Shown here: one piece after another, positions 7,919 to 16,070 of the stretch
Layout: every line of letters begins with the position of its first letter
Position numbering within the stretch: the first letter of the stretch is position 1
DNA from: Ralstonia sp. ASV6
GTDB lineage: Bacteria; Pseudomonadota; Gammaproteobacteria; Burkholderiales; Burkholderiaceae
Assembly: GCF_016429285.1 (NCBI RefSeq)
Contig: NZ_JAELUI010000045.1
Coordinates: 1-38,985, forward strand
Direction: 5' to 3'
Length of the DNA stretch: 38,985 nt
Made by a program: the position numbers and the translations under genes
The notes under the pieces: model-generated
What the model was told of the DNA's origin: nothing
Databases searched by the model: none
The model's input: only the letters and a program-made list of their open reading frames with translations

Positions 7919-8215
7919 CTAGGCAGCGGCTTTAACCGTGTCGAAGTGCGCCGTCCCGCTATACTTCTGGGCGTAGCGAGGGCGGATGCGCCGGCCTTCC
8001 GGCGTCCAGCGTTCGGGCCATAGTTCATGGCCCGGAACGTTCAGAAAATGCATGATGGCCAGTTCACCGGAGTAGGCGGGGCGGGTCAGAGCATTGCGGA
8101 CGGTCGAAGGCGGCAAACCGTTCTCCCGCGCCAGGTCGTTCATCGTGCTGCCCTTCTTGCGGATGGCGGCCTTGATGTCTTCGCGGTGCCATCCGGCGGC
8201 TTGTTTTTTGCTCAT
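7919..8215 (-). CDS. ner: Ner-like DNA-binding regulator
   Basis: A 98-residue protein of the Ner/Nlp winged-helix family. In Mu, Ner is a Cro-like repressor that turns down both the early promoter and the repressor promoter. The fold signature is WHREDIKAAIRKKGSTMNDL followed by NGLPPSTVRNALTRPAYSGE, then HELWPERW, a pattern close to the family's LWPSRY segment. GAGA lies upstream of the ATG at 8215. As expected for ner, it is the first gene of the leftward early operon and sits beside the operator block and divergent repressor. It is longer than Mu Ner (75 residues) by a C-terminal tail. Confidence 0.88.
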   Translation of the reverse strand: MSKKQAAGWHREDIKAAIRKKGSTMNDLARENGLPPSTVRNALTRPAYSGELAIMHFLNVPGHELWPERWTPEGRRIRPRYAQKYSGTAHFDTVKAAA

Positions 8216-8233
8216 GGCGGTCTCTTCGCATCC

Positions 8234-8254
8234 ACCGGCATTCGCCGGTTTTTT
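8234..8254 (+). terminator. Rho-independent terminator pointing toward the repressor
   Basis: ACCGGC and GCCGGT pair around ATTC and are followed by TTTTT on the plus strand. It lies just upstream of ner, in its leader. No plus-strand gene ends here, so it would stop antisense transcripts, including read-through from the gene at 6728, before they reach the operator and repressor. On the minus strand it is only a leader hairpin. Confidence 0.6.
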
Positions 8255-8289
8255 GGTCGGGGCGTAGTCCCGAAGGTCTGGTTTAGCGA

Positions 8290-8318
8290 AGATTAAGTGT
8301 TCCGAAGAGTTCCGTCAA
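8290..8318 (-). promoter_or_regulatory. Likely early promoter of the Mu-like prophage
   Basis: On the minus strand TTGACG (8318-8313) is followed after 17 bases by TAATCT (8295-8290). The box lies 75 bases upstream of ner and is overlapped by TTCCG repeats, so it fits the early promoter under repressor and Ner control. Assignment is by inspection only. Confidence 0.55.
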
Positions 8319-8341
8319 GACTATTCCGCATGGGAACACTT
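8295..8341. promoter_or_regulatory. Operator block: TTCCG repeats and a 9-base inverted repeat
   Basis: A perfect inverted repeat, AAGTGTTCC at 8295-8303 and GGAACACTT at 8333-8341, frames three direct TTCCG copies (8300-8304, 8310-8314, 8324-8328). It overlaps the early promoter. In Mu the repressor and Ner bind repeated sites here; which protein binds which repeat cannot be told from sequence. Confidence 0.55.
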
Positions 8342-8459
8342 GGATGATTCGCGCCCTTAGCGCGTAATCCATGTAACCCATTGATTTTATTGATGCGAAA
8401 GCATCTGCCCCTTGGCGCATGAAGTGTGCCTTGACGGGAATACTTTTAGGGGATTGAGT

Positions 8460-8906
8460 GTGCCGCCCGAAAAGCTCTACTCGGCAGCCGAAATAGCCAA
8501 GATGCGCCTGGAAGGCTTGCCCACGACGAAGGGCAAGGTCATCGAGCGTGCCGCCTCTGAGGGCTGGCAATTCGAGGAGCGCAAAGGCATAGGTGGCACG
8601 CGCCGCATGTACGAGATACCAGCCCGTTACCTGCCGCGTAGCGGCGGGGCTGGGGTGGCGGACGTTACCGAGGCGCCTAGGCAGCCCGCCAAGGTTGTCG
8701 GCACCGTCGTGGCTGGTACATCAAAGGTTGACCCCAAGCTGTTGCAGCTCGCTGAGGAGGCTTTGGAGGAATGGCAGCGCGAGCGTGGCTTGCGGCTGGA
8801 CGCTCAGCGCCGGTACGCGGTGGTTGCTGTACTGTACGACTACCTCGCCCGTGGTGCCGACCAAGCAGACGCCGCCGATATGCTCAGGGTGATTAGCGGG
8901 GAGTGA
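8460..8906 (+). CDS. Mu-type c repressor
   Basis: A protein of about 148 residues with the Mu-type DNA-binding domain at residues 5-60 (YSAAEIAKMRLEGLPTTKGK, then GIGGTRRMYEIPARYL). It is clearly related to the N terminus of the transposase in this same phage. Phage Mu shares this domain between repressor and A, so that both bind the operator/enhancer. The C-terminal half is helical and probably carries oligomerisation. The GTG start at 8460 is chosen because AGGGG lies seven bases upstream; a longer frame to 8412 lacks a good site. Divergent from ner, as in Mu. Confidence 0.85.
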   Translation: MPPEKLYSAAEIAKMRLEGLPTTKGKVIERAASEGWQFEERKGIGGTRRMYEIPARYLPRSGGAGVADVTEAPRQPAKVVGTVVAGTSKVDPKLLQLAEEALEEWQRERGLRLDAQRRYAVVAVLYDYLARGADQADAADMLRVISGE

Positions 8907-9425
8907 TGCCGCTGCATTAACTCCCCCCGATCGGGGGCGGTTATACCGCCGGGCAAACGCTAGGTTTTTCCCCTTTTGGGGGATTTCCCGGTGGTTAATC
9001 TGCAAGAAAATAAGAACAGACTTAAGTCTATTTTAGATGACGTGGTTTGCGTTACTGCAGTGGGTGCCGGGAAACCCGCCAGGGGAGCGCTTCTTGGGGT
9101 AGTCGGCGACGGTGGCGCAGAAGCTGCGAACGACGGCAGATTCAGGGGTTTCTTGGTGTCTCGACTGCGTTTTGCCGCTCGCCGCGCACTTTCCAACTGG
9201 TTCTGGGACAAAACGCGCGCAAAAACGCGCATTTTGTTCGTAGTTTTTTGCGAAATTTCTGGGGAGCTGTTTAACGTGTGGGAACCCGACAACCCTTGCA
9301 GTCAGGCCGTTTTCGGCTTTTTGGGCCGTTTTGGTTGAGAGGTCAAAACGAGCACCCCCCCACAGGCAGGGGTACGGCCACCCCGTCTGGGGGCATGTGC
9401 TGACGCTGAGTGTGCTTGGCGGAGA
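8907..9425. other. Phage left-end region and boundary with host (519 bases, no gene)
   Basis: No convincing gene is present. Just after the repressor are a perfect 14-base palindrome, CCCCCGATCGGGGG (8925-8938), and a second hairpin of CCCC/GGGG around TTTT (8971-8982), which may end repressor transcription. Further on, CAAAACG-type motifs recur in both orientations (near 9170, 9209 and 9328), as expected for transposase end-binding sites, but I cannot fit a firm consensus. Mu-family ends finish in CA on the strand leaving the phage; CA at 9299-9300 is one candidate. Bases after about 9345 probably belong to the host. Confidence 0.45.
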
Positions 9426-12400
9426 TCAATCCAGTTTTTGCTCTTGCGCGGTGGCTTGCGGCACCTTGCAGTTGAACGCGGGCGCTGCGTCGGCCAGATC
9501 CAGGTAGCCCATCAGGGTGGGGGCCAGCACCTTGAGTACTTGTACCGTCAGTGCGCTGGTGAACTTGTACTTGGCCGCATCTGCGCCGGCCACGTAGGCG
9601 ACTACGGTGCCAAAGTAGCGATCGCCAAGATAGAAGACGAAGGCGCCTGAGCGGCTGACCACGCGCTCGGAAATCAGCCCGCCGCCGCGGCTGAAGGTCT
9701 TGAAGCGGTTGTCGCCGGTGCCGGTCTTGCCGCCCACGGTGATGGGTTTGCCGTTTGCGTCGACAAAGGTGCCGTCGATGCGCTTGGCGGTGCCGCCTTG
9801 CACCACGCCGGCCAGCGCGGCTTTGACGATGCGTGGAATCTCGGGCGGCAGCACGCGCTCACCGGCGCTTGGGTCGCGGCACAGCAGCACTTCGTACGGG
9901 GTATTGGCGGCAAAGCGCAGGCGGTCGATGCGTACGCTGGGTAGGCGTACGCCGTCGTTTTCGATAATGCCCATCAACTCTGCCAGTGCGGCGGGGCGAT
10001 CTGCCGAGGCACCGATGGCTGTGCCATATGACGGCACCAGCGATTCAAACGGATACCCGAGCCGCTTCCACATCGTGTGGATGGACTGGAACGCCTCGAT
10101 CTCCAGCAACTGCTTGATGCGCTTGTCCTGCGCGCCCTTGCGGTGGGATTGCAGCAGCCACTTGTAGACCGCCTGCCGCTCGGCCGCGCTGTCTTGGTTG
10201 ACCTGCGCCAGCGTCGCCTGCGGATGCTCGCGCAGGTACGCCACCAGCCACAGCTCCAGCGGATGCAGCCGTGCGATGTAGCCGCGGTCCGCCAGGTCGA
10301 AGCGCTGGACCGAATAGTTGTTGTAGAGCTTGGCGAGCGTCACTGCATCCAGCTTGGCGCCCGGCAGATAGGCACGAATGAATGCGGCCAGCTTGTCGGG
10401 CCCGGCTTGCGGGTTGATGCTGCGGAAGATCGTGGCCAGTCGCACTGGGGTCGCATGCGTGCTCTGCACGAGCGTGTCTTCCTGCTCTTCGGCAGTCTTG
10501 CCCCGGTATTTCTTATAGAAGCGACCCATGAACAGCTTGCCTTCGCGGTCGGCAAAGCGCTGCAGGTAGACCTGCCGTTGGGGGGAATCCGTGTCCTCCA
10601 GTGCCTCTGCGCCGGCGCTGGGCAACTGGTGCTGAAAATAGCGCGAGATGTCGCGCATGATCCGCACGAACACGAGGTTGACGGAGTGCTTGAGCCCCTC
10701 GCGCACCGTGAAAAACTGCGTGCCTTCCCATTTCTCGAAATTCTCGAAACTCTGCATGCCGCCGCCGGTGGCAAACCATTCACCGGCGTTGCCGGAGTAT
10801 TTGCGCTCCATCGATGCCTCCAGCATGGCGTTCAGCGAGCGGTCCTGCGCATGGGCGAGGTAATCGACGGCCCATCGCTCGATCGGGTTCTGCGGGGGGA
10901 TATTGAGTTTGCGCAGCATGGCAGGCGTCTGGTCGACATAGCGCTGATGCAGTTCCGCCACGATCTCCAGATAGGTCACCAGCGTGCGCAGCTTGGCGGT
11001 GGAGCCCAGATCCAGCTTCACGCCTTCGTTGATATCGAACGGCTGGTCGAAGGTATCGGCCTGCACCAGCACGCGGTTGCCGCCGGGCGCGCGTTCATAG
11101 AGCGTGAAGCTGTAGGTGACGCCGCGCGGGTCGCCGTGTTCGAGCATCTTGTCGCCGACGAGGCCCGCGGCCTTGGCACGTGCTGGGTCTTGCAGCTTGC
11201 GCAGCTCGGTGGTGATCTCGTGCTGCAGCGGCGCGTCGAGCGTGCTGCTGGCCGTCAGGTCCAGCCGGTCGAGTGCATACATGCGCGGCACCCCCAGCAT
11301 GCCTGCCAGGTTGACGCGCACGGCGTTGGTGCCTTTGTGCTCGATGGGTGCGGCGGGTGGGCGCACGCGCTGGGCCTGCTGCTTGAGCGATTGTGCGAGT
11401 GCTGAATCACGCAGGTCCGCCGGAACGACGCCTGCCGTGGCCAGGATGCGCAGGTAGGCGTTCGTCAGCGATTCGAGCTCGTCAAGATTCTCCTGGTAGT
11501 ACGACGGCCGCCGCTGCGATACCAGCAGGCTCAGGGCCTCCTTGTACGCGAGCGCACGGGCGGCCACCGGCGCAGTCGAGTCTGGCGCCAGCAGTTTGTT
11601 CACCTCCGCAAAGTCGCGCCCGTACCAGACCCACAGTGCATCGCCAATGCCTTGGATTTCACCAAAGCCAGCGCGCGCGCCCAGCGGCACGGTGTTCAAG
11701 TACGTAACGGCGAGTTGGTGACGTGTGGCCGTGGTGTCTTCGCCGTTCAGATAGGCGCGTACCGAGGCGGAGGCCATCTGCCGCAGCTTCTCGCTGGGGG
11801 AATCAGTGCGGCCCTCGGGCGAGTGGCGGTACTTTTCGATTTGCGTGGCGAGCGTGCTGCCGCCAGGGGATTCATGCTCCGAATCGGCCATGCGCACGGC
11901 GCGGTCCCACACGGCGCGCGCCAGGCGGGTCCATTCAACGGCGGGGTTGCGCTTGGGATATTCCGTTTGGAGCAGGGTGCGGTTCTCAATCCCGAGCAGC
12001 GAATTGACCAGCAGCGGCGGAACGGCGTCAAAGCGGTCGTAGATGCGTTCGGGGTGGCGCACGTGGTAGATCGGGCGGCCGTCATCGTCGAGCAGTTCCA
12101 GGCCGGCCTGATCTTTTTCGTGGTAGGGCGCATTCAGGCCGCGCTCCATGAGCGAGAGCATGTCGTTTGACGGCACGGCCTGCTGGGCGACGATATAGCC
12201 GCGCGCGTGCAGGCGATCCAGAAACGTGGAGAGCTGGTGATAACCGAGGCGCTCGTCGTACGGGCCTGAGTTCGGGTAGCGCGCGGAGGCGTTGGGCCCC
12301 GGCTTGACAGGAAAGGTTTGCGACTTGCCGAGACGGGCGAGGTAGCTGGCCTGCCACGCGGAGGTCTTCAGCTCGCTGGAGACAAGCCAAGCAGCCACCG

Positions 12401-12464
12401 CAAGCAGCAGGAGTGGCGCGGCAATCAGGGCCAACAACTTGACGGGGCGGCGTATTCTTTTCAC
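9426..12464 (-). CDS. Penicillin-binding protein with degenerate GT51 and intact transpeptidase domains
   Basis: A 1012-residue inner-membrane protein for peptidoglycan assembly. It has a membrane anchor at about residues 8-30, a GT51-like domain at about 140-270, and a transpeptidase domain with S488-T-A-K, an SVN motif near 593, and K913-T-G-T-G. In the GT51 part, motif one keeps E160 but reads IENRTLL instead of EDRxFxxHxG. GGSTLATQ (201-208) is kept. The motif-three Glu expected in RKxxE appears as Q229 (EKLRQ). Glycosyltransferase activity is therefore doubtful, while the transpeptidase looks active. It is longer than usual class A proteins, with an inserted helical region before KTG. 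It follows the regulator gene by 120 bases. Confidence 0.85.
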   Translation of the reverse strand: MKRIRRPVKLLALIAAPLLLLAVAAWLVSSELKTSAWQASYLARLGKSQTFPVKPGPNASARYPNSGPYDERLGYHQLSTFLDRLHARGYIVAQQAVPSNDMLSLMERGLNAPYHEKDQAGLELLDDDGRPIYHVRHPERIYDRFDAVPPLLVNSLLGIENRTLLQTEYPKRNPAVEWTRLARAVWDRAVRMADSEHESPGGSTLATQIEKYRHSPEGRTDSPSEKLRQMASASVRAYLNGEDTTATRHQLAVTYLNTVPLGARAGFGEIQGIGDALWVWYGRDFAEVNKLLAPDSTAPVAARALAYKEALSLLVSQRRPSYYQENLDELESLTNAYLRILATAGVVPADLRDSALAQSLKQQAQRVRPPAAPIEHKGTNAVRVNLAGMLGVPRMYALDRLDLTASSTLDAPLQHEITTELRKLQDPARAKAAGLVGDKMLEHGDPRGVTYSFTLYERAPGGNRVLVQADTFDQPFDINEGVKLDLGSTAKLRTLVTYLEIVAELHQRYVDQTPAMLRKLNIPPQNPIERWAVDYLAHAQDRSLNAMLEASMERKYSGNAGEWFATGGGMQSFENFEKWEGTQFFTVREGLKHSVNLVFVRIMRDISRYFQHQLPSAGAEALEDTDSPQRQVYLQRFADREGKLFMGRFYKKYRGKTAEEQEDTLVQSTHATPVRLATIFRSINPQAGPDKLAAFIRAYLPGAKLDAVTLAKLYNNYSVQRFDLADRGYIARLHPLELWLVAYLREHPQATLAQVNQDSAAERQAVYKWLLQSHRKGAQDKRIKQLLEIEAFQSIHTMWKRLGYPFESLVPSYGTAIGASADRPAALAELMGIIENDGVRLPSVRIDRLRFAANTPYEVLLCRDPSAGERVLPPEIPRIVKAALAGVVQGGTAKRIDGTFVDANGKPITVGGKTGTGDNRFKTFSRGGGLISERVVSRSGAFVFYLGDRYFGTVVAYVAGADAAKYKFTSALTVQVLKVLAPTLMGYLDLADAAPAFNCKVPQATAQEQKLD

Positions 12465-12584
12465 TCGCTACGCTCCAATCGCAGGCAGACGGGCGCTTCA
12501 CTCCAATCTAGCCCATGCGGCCGTCGTGTCCAGTCCGCCGACGTGCCTGCGCGTGTGTAACTTTGCGCGCCCGTATTGCAAGGC

Positions 12585-13496
12585 TTACGTCGGCCGGTAG
12601 TGCGGAATCTTCTGCTCTTCGTACAGCCGGTAGGTCAGGTTCAGCATGGCCTGGATGTCTTCCGACTCATCCAGCAGACGCGTGCTGAAGATAATGGGCG
12701 AGACCAGCTGCGGGTCGTCCAGTTCCATATAACTGACATCTTCGCGCTGCAAACCGGCCACGCTGCGCGGCACCACCGACACGCCTTCGCCTGCCGCCAC
12801 CAGCCCCAGGGCGATTTGCAACTCTCGTGCCTCGTAAATCCTGGCCGGCTCCAGGGCGCGGTCGTGGAAGAGCGCGAGCACTTGGTCGGCATAGCTCGGG
12901 CGCGGCGCGCGGGGGTAAATGATGAGCGTTTCGCCCACCAGATCGCGCAGAGAGACCGCCGGCTTGGCGTCAAGCAACGCGTGCCCCGAGGGCAGGGCAA
13001 CGATCAGGCGCTCATCGCGCAGCAGGATGCGGCGCACGTTCGGGTCTTCATAACGGATGCGACCGAAGCCCACGTCGATCCGGCCATCCTTGAGTGCCTG
13101 GATCTGGTCCATGGTGGTCATCTCGTGCATGGACAGATCGACCATCGGGTACTCCGCCCGAAAGCGCCGGATGACCTTCGGCAGCATCCCGTACAGGGTT
13201 GAGGCGACGAAGCCGATCGACATGCGGCGCTCGATCTGCCCGACGCGCTGCGTCATCGAGGCCAGCTCGGCTGTCTGCGCCAGTAACTGCCGTGCATGCG
13301 CGTGGAAGAAGCGGCCGGCTTCCGTCAGCTTGAGCGGGCGGCTGCCGCGCTCGAACAGCAGCACGCCGATCTCCTCTTCCAACTGCTGGATCTGGCGGCT
13401 CAGGGGCGGTTGCGCGATATGCAGACGCTCGGCCGCGCGGGTGAAGTTCAGCTCTTCGGCAACGGCGACGAAGTAGCGCAGGTGGCGTAACTCCAT
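12585..13496 (-). CDS. catR: LysR-type regulator of the cat-ben genes (CatR/BenM type)
   Basis: A 303-residue LysR protein. The N-terminal helix-turn-helix (FTRAAERLHIAQPPLSRQIQQLE, residues 18-40) and the inducer domain (SIGFVASTLYGMLP onward) closely match the CatR/BenM/CatM group, which responds to cis,cis-muconate and, in BenM, benzoate. AAGG lies upstream of the ATG at 13496; a longer frame to 13589 runs into the promoter and is rejected. It is divergent from catB across 110 bases, the usual arrangement for activation of catB and autoregulation. Whether it is nearer CatR or BenM cannot be decided here; because ben and cat are in one run, one regulator may serve both. Confidence 0.88.
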   Translation of the reverse strand: MELRHLRYFVAVAEELNFTRAAERLHIAQPPLSRQIQQLEEEIGVLLFERGSRPLKLTEAGRFFHAHARQLLAQTAELASMTQRVGQIERRMSIGFVASTLYGMLPKVIRRFRAEYPMVDLSMHEMTTMDQIQALKDGRIDVGFGRIRYEDPNVRRILLRDERLIVALPSGHALLDAKPAVSLRDLVGETLIIYPRAPRPSYADQVLALFHDRALEPARIYEARELQIALGLVAAGEGVSVVPRSVAGLQREDVSYMELDDPQLVSPIIFSTRLLDESEDIQAMLNLTYRLYEEQKIPHYRPT

Positions 13497-13606
13497 ATCC
13501 AACCTTATAGGTATGAAACTGATACTAAATCGGTGTTGGACGCAATAAATCGCACTGCGTAATCTGGTTTCCAAGTTGATCACCATCACTCTGATACCTG
13601 GAAAAC
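13497..13606. promoter_or_regulatory. Divergent catR-catB control region
   Basis: The 110-base gap contains a dyad GTAT (13511-13514), seven bases, ATAC (13522-13525), which also satisfies the T-N11-A rule for LysR sites. A further ATACC lies at 13593-13597 close to catB. CatR/BenM recognise interrupted dyads of GTAT/ATAC elements, so 13511-13525 is the best primary site. It lies next to the regulator start, consistent with autoregulation. Confidence 0.6.
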
Positions 13607-14716
13607 ATGATTCGCTCGATCGAGGCCATTCTAGTGGATGTGCCCACCATCCGTCCGCACAAGCTCTCTGTCGCCACCATGCACACCCAGACGCTGGTTC
13701 TCGTGCACGTGTGCTGCGAAGACGGCATCGAAGGCTGGGGCGAAGCGACCACCATCGGTGGCCTGAACTACGGCGAAGAGAGTCCCGAGAGCATCAAGGT
13801 CAACATCGACACGCATATCGCTCCGCTGCTGATCGGCATGGATGCGCGCAACGTGGCGGCTGCCATGGCACGCGTGCGCAAGACCATCCAGGGCAACCGC
13901 TTTGCCAAGTGCGCGCTGGAAACGGCGCTGCTCGATGCGCAGGCACGGCGGCTAGGCGTGCCGCTGTCGGAGCTGCTCGGCGGCCGGCTGCGTGATGCGC
14001 TACCGGTGGCCTGGACGCTCGCCAGCGGCGACACGAAGAAGGACATTGCCGAGGCAGAGGCGATGCTGGCCGAGCGCCGCCACCGTATCTTCAAGCTGAA
14101 GATCGGCCTGCGCCCAGTGGCCGACGACGTGGTCCACGTGCTGGCGATCAAGCGCGCACTGGGGGATGCGGTCAGCGTGCGTGTGGACGTCAACCAGGCC
14201 TGGAGCGAACTCGACGCCGCCAACGGCATCGCGGCACTGCAAGCCGGCGGCATCGACCTGATCGAGCAACCCGTGCGCGCCGAGAACCGCGCCGCGCTGG
14301 AACGCCTCGCCCGCCAATTCGCCGTGCCGATGATGGCCGACGAAGCGCTGCACGGTCCGCTGGATGCGTTTGAGCTGGCCCGCAGCGCCAGCGCCGATGT
14401 CTTCGCCGTGAAGATCGCGCAATCCGGCGGCCTTGTGCCGGCCATGCAGGTGGCGGCCATTGCGCAGCTTGCCGGCATCAGCCTGTACGGCGGAACGATG
14501 CTCGAAGGTGCAGTCGGCACGGCGGCATCCGCGCATGTGTTCTCCACCTTTGGCGATCTGCAGTTCGGCACCGAGCTGTTCGGCCCATTGCTGCTCACGC
14601 AAGAACTGCTGACCGAGCCGCTGCGGTACCGCGATTTCATGTTGCAGGTGCCTACCGGCCCCGGCCTGGGCATCCAGATCGACCGCGACAAGCTCGATCG
14701 ACTGCGCCGGCAATAA
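13607..14716 (+). CDS. catB: Muconate cycloisomerase
   Basis: A 369-residue enolase-superfamily enzyme converting cis,cis-muconate to (+)-muconolactone. The capping domain (1-125) is followed by the barrel with family residues in order: KLKIG with the catalytic lysine, metal ligands D (VRVDVNQAW), E (DLIEQPV) and D (MADEAL), and the second catalytic lysine in VFAVKIAQSGG. IGGLNYGEES near residue 50 is the 20s/50s loop typical of muconate cycloisomerases. Length matches the family (about 370). First gene of the catBCA-benABCD run, 110 bases from the regulator. It may be a chloromuconate-type enzyme, but the benzoate context favours CatB. Confidence 0.93.
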   Translation: MIRSIEAILVDVPTIRPHKLSVATMHTQTLVLVHVCCEDGIEGWGEATTIGGLNYGEESPESIKVNIDTHIAPLLIGMDARNVAAAMARVRKTIQGNRFAKCALETALLDAQARRLGVPLSELLGGRLRDALPVAWTLASGDTKKDIAEAEAMLAERRHRIFKLKIGLRPVADDVVHVLAIKRALGDAVSVRVDVNQAWSELDAANGIAALQAGGIDLIEQPVRAENRAALERLARQFAVPMMADEALHGPLDAFELARSASADVFAVKIAQSGGLVPAMQVAAIAQLAGISLYGGTMLEGAVGTAASAHVFSTFGDLQFGTELFGPLLLTQELLTEPLRYRDFMLQVPTGPGLGIQIDRDKLDRLRRQ

Positions 14717-14761
14717 GAACAAGAACAACCCCAACCAAGACAACCCACCAAGGAGACCACG

Positions 14762-15052
14762 ATGCTGTTCCACGTCCGCATGGATGTTCACCTGCCGGCC
14801 GACATGCCCGCCGATGTCGCCAACGAGATCAAGGCGCGCGAGAAGGCCTACTCGCAGGAGCTGCAGCGCAGCGGCAAGTGGCGCCACATCTGGCGTCTGG
14901 TTGGCGAGTACGCGAACGTCAGCATCTTCGACGTGCAGAGCAATGCCGAGCTGCACGACATCCTGGCGGCGTTGCCGCTGTTTTCGTTCATGCAGATTGC
15001 CGTGACGCCGCTGTGCCGTCACCCGTCGTCGATTCACAGCGATGACGCCTGA
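14762..15052 (+). CDS. catC: Muconolactone delta-isomerase
   Basis: A 96-residue cytoplasmic enzyme that isomerises muconolactone to beta-ketoadipate enol-lactone. The whole chain matches the family: MLFHVRMDVHLP start, E (ANEIKAREKA), KWRHIWRLVGEYANVSIFDV in the middle, and LPLFSFMQIAVTPLCRHPSS at the end. Length equals the usual 92-96. AAGGAGA lies upstream of the ATG. It follows catB by 45 bases and precedes catA by 54. Confidence 0.95.
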   Translation: MLFHVRMDVHLPADMPADVANEIKAREKAYSQELQRSGKWRHIWRLVGEYANVSIFDVQSNAELHDILAALPLFSFMQIAVTPLCRHPSSIHSDDA

Positions 15053-15106
15053 AGCTGAAAGATCGCTCGGACATTTCCCCAATAGAACCCAGTGGAGACA
15101 CCCCTC

Positions 15107-16042
15107 ATGAACGCGCACGTATTCCAAACGAAAGAAGTGCAGGACCTGTTGAAGGCCGCCACCAACCTGGATGGCAAGGAGGGCAATGCCCGCCTGAAGC
15201 AGATCACCCACCGTCTGCTGGCCGATCTGTTCAAGGCCATCGACGATCTGGATATCACACCGGATGAAGTCTGGGCGGGCATCAACTACCTGAACAAGCT
15301 TGGCCAGGACGGCGAGGCTGCACTGCTCGCTGCCGGTGTGGGCCTGGAGAAGTACCTCGACATCCGCATGGACGCTGCGGACGCGGCGCTTGGCCTCAAC
15401 GGTGGCACGCCGCGCACGATCGAAGGCCCCCTGTACGTTGCAGGCGCAACGGTGCGCGATGGTGTATCCCGCATCGACATCGATCCGGACCCGGCTGCAG
15501 GCCCGCTGATCATTCACGGTACGGTGGCTGGCCCGGACGGCAAGCCTCTGGCCGGTGCGCTGGTCGAGTGCTGGCATGCGAACTCGAACGGCTTCTACTC
15601 GCACTTTGATCCAACCGGTGAGCAGAGCGCGTTCAACCTGCGTGGCGCAGTCCGGACCGGCGCCGATGGCAAGTATGAATTCCGCACGCTCATGCCGGTG
15701 GGTTACGGTTGCCCGCCGCAGGGTGCGACCCAGCAACTGCTGAACGGGCTTGCCCGCCATGGCAATCGTCCGGCGCACGTGCATTTCTTCGTCTCCAGCG
15801 ACGGCCACCGCAAGCTGACGACGCAATTCAACATCGAAGGCGATCCGCTGATCTGGGACGACTTCGCCTACGCCACTCGCGAAGAGCTGATTCCGCCCGT
15901 GGTTGAAAAAACCGGCGGCGCCGCACTCGATCTGAAGACCGATGCGTACAAGGACATCGAGTTCAACGTCGTCCTGACGCCGCTGGTGCAGGGCAAGGAC
16001 AACCAGCGCGTGAACCGCCTGCGTGCTTCGGCCGAGGCCTGA
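15107..16042 (+). CDS. catA: Catechol 1,2-dioxygenase
   Basis: A 311-residue intradiol dioxygenase that opens catechol between the hydroxyls to cis,cis-muconate using Fe(III). The N-terminal helical dimer domain (1-100) is followed by the catalytic domain, with iron ligands in GPLYVAGA (Tyr), MPVGYGCPP (Tyr) and RPAHVHFF (two His). Length agrees with the family. I chose ATG 15107 with GGAGA upstream; an upstream GTG would add METPL and is less likely. It lies after catC and before benA, so the enzyme making catechol-cleavage product is encoded together with the enzymes making catechol. Confidence 0.94.
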   Translation: MNAHVFQTKEVQDLLKAATNLDGKEGNARLKQITHRLLADLFKAIDDLDITPDEVWAGINYLNKLGQDGEAALLAAGVGLEKYLDIRMDAADAALGLNGGTPRTIEGPLYVAGATVRDGVSRIDIDPDPAAGPLIIHGTVAGPDGKPLAGALVECWHANSNGFYSHFDPTGEQSAFNLRGAVRTGADGKYEFRTLMPVGYGCPPQGATQQLLNGLARHGNRPAHVHFFVSSDGHRKLTTQFNIEGDPLIWDDFAYATREELIPPVVEKTGGAALDLKTDAYKDIEFNVVLTPLVQGKDNQRVNRLRASAEA

Positions 16043-16070
16043 GACCCGACGCCTCAACGTGGAGAAGACC

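Larger units (their letters stand above)
1..9300 (-). mobile_element. Early region of a Mu-like transposable prophage (partial)
   Basis: Gene order on the minus strand is repressor (opposite strand), ner, A transposase, B ATPase, then small genes including a DUF3164 gene. This is the arrangement at the left end of phage Mu and its relatives. The phage left end must lie between the repressor stop (8906) and the host gene ending at 9426; the value 9300 is only a candidate. The element runs out of the window on the left, so lysis, head and tail genes and the right end are not visible. The five-base target duplication therefore cannot be checked. Confidence 0.9.

Noticed and set aside
8976-9338. 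Open frame of about 120 codons on the plus strand in the phage left-end region
   Set aside because: It starts at TTG without a ribosome site, has no family-like features, and lies where the phage end sites should be.
10077-11405. Long plus-strand frame opposite the penicillin-binding protein gene
   Set aside because: Antisense shadow of a well-supported gene with intact motifs.
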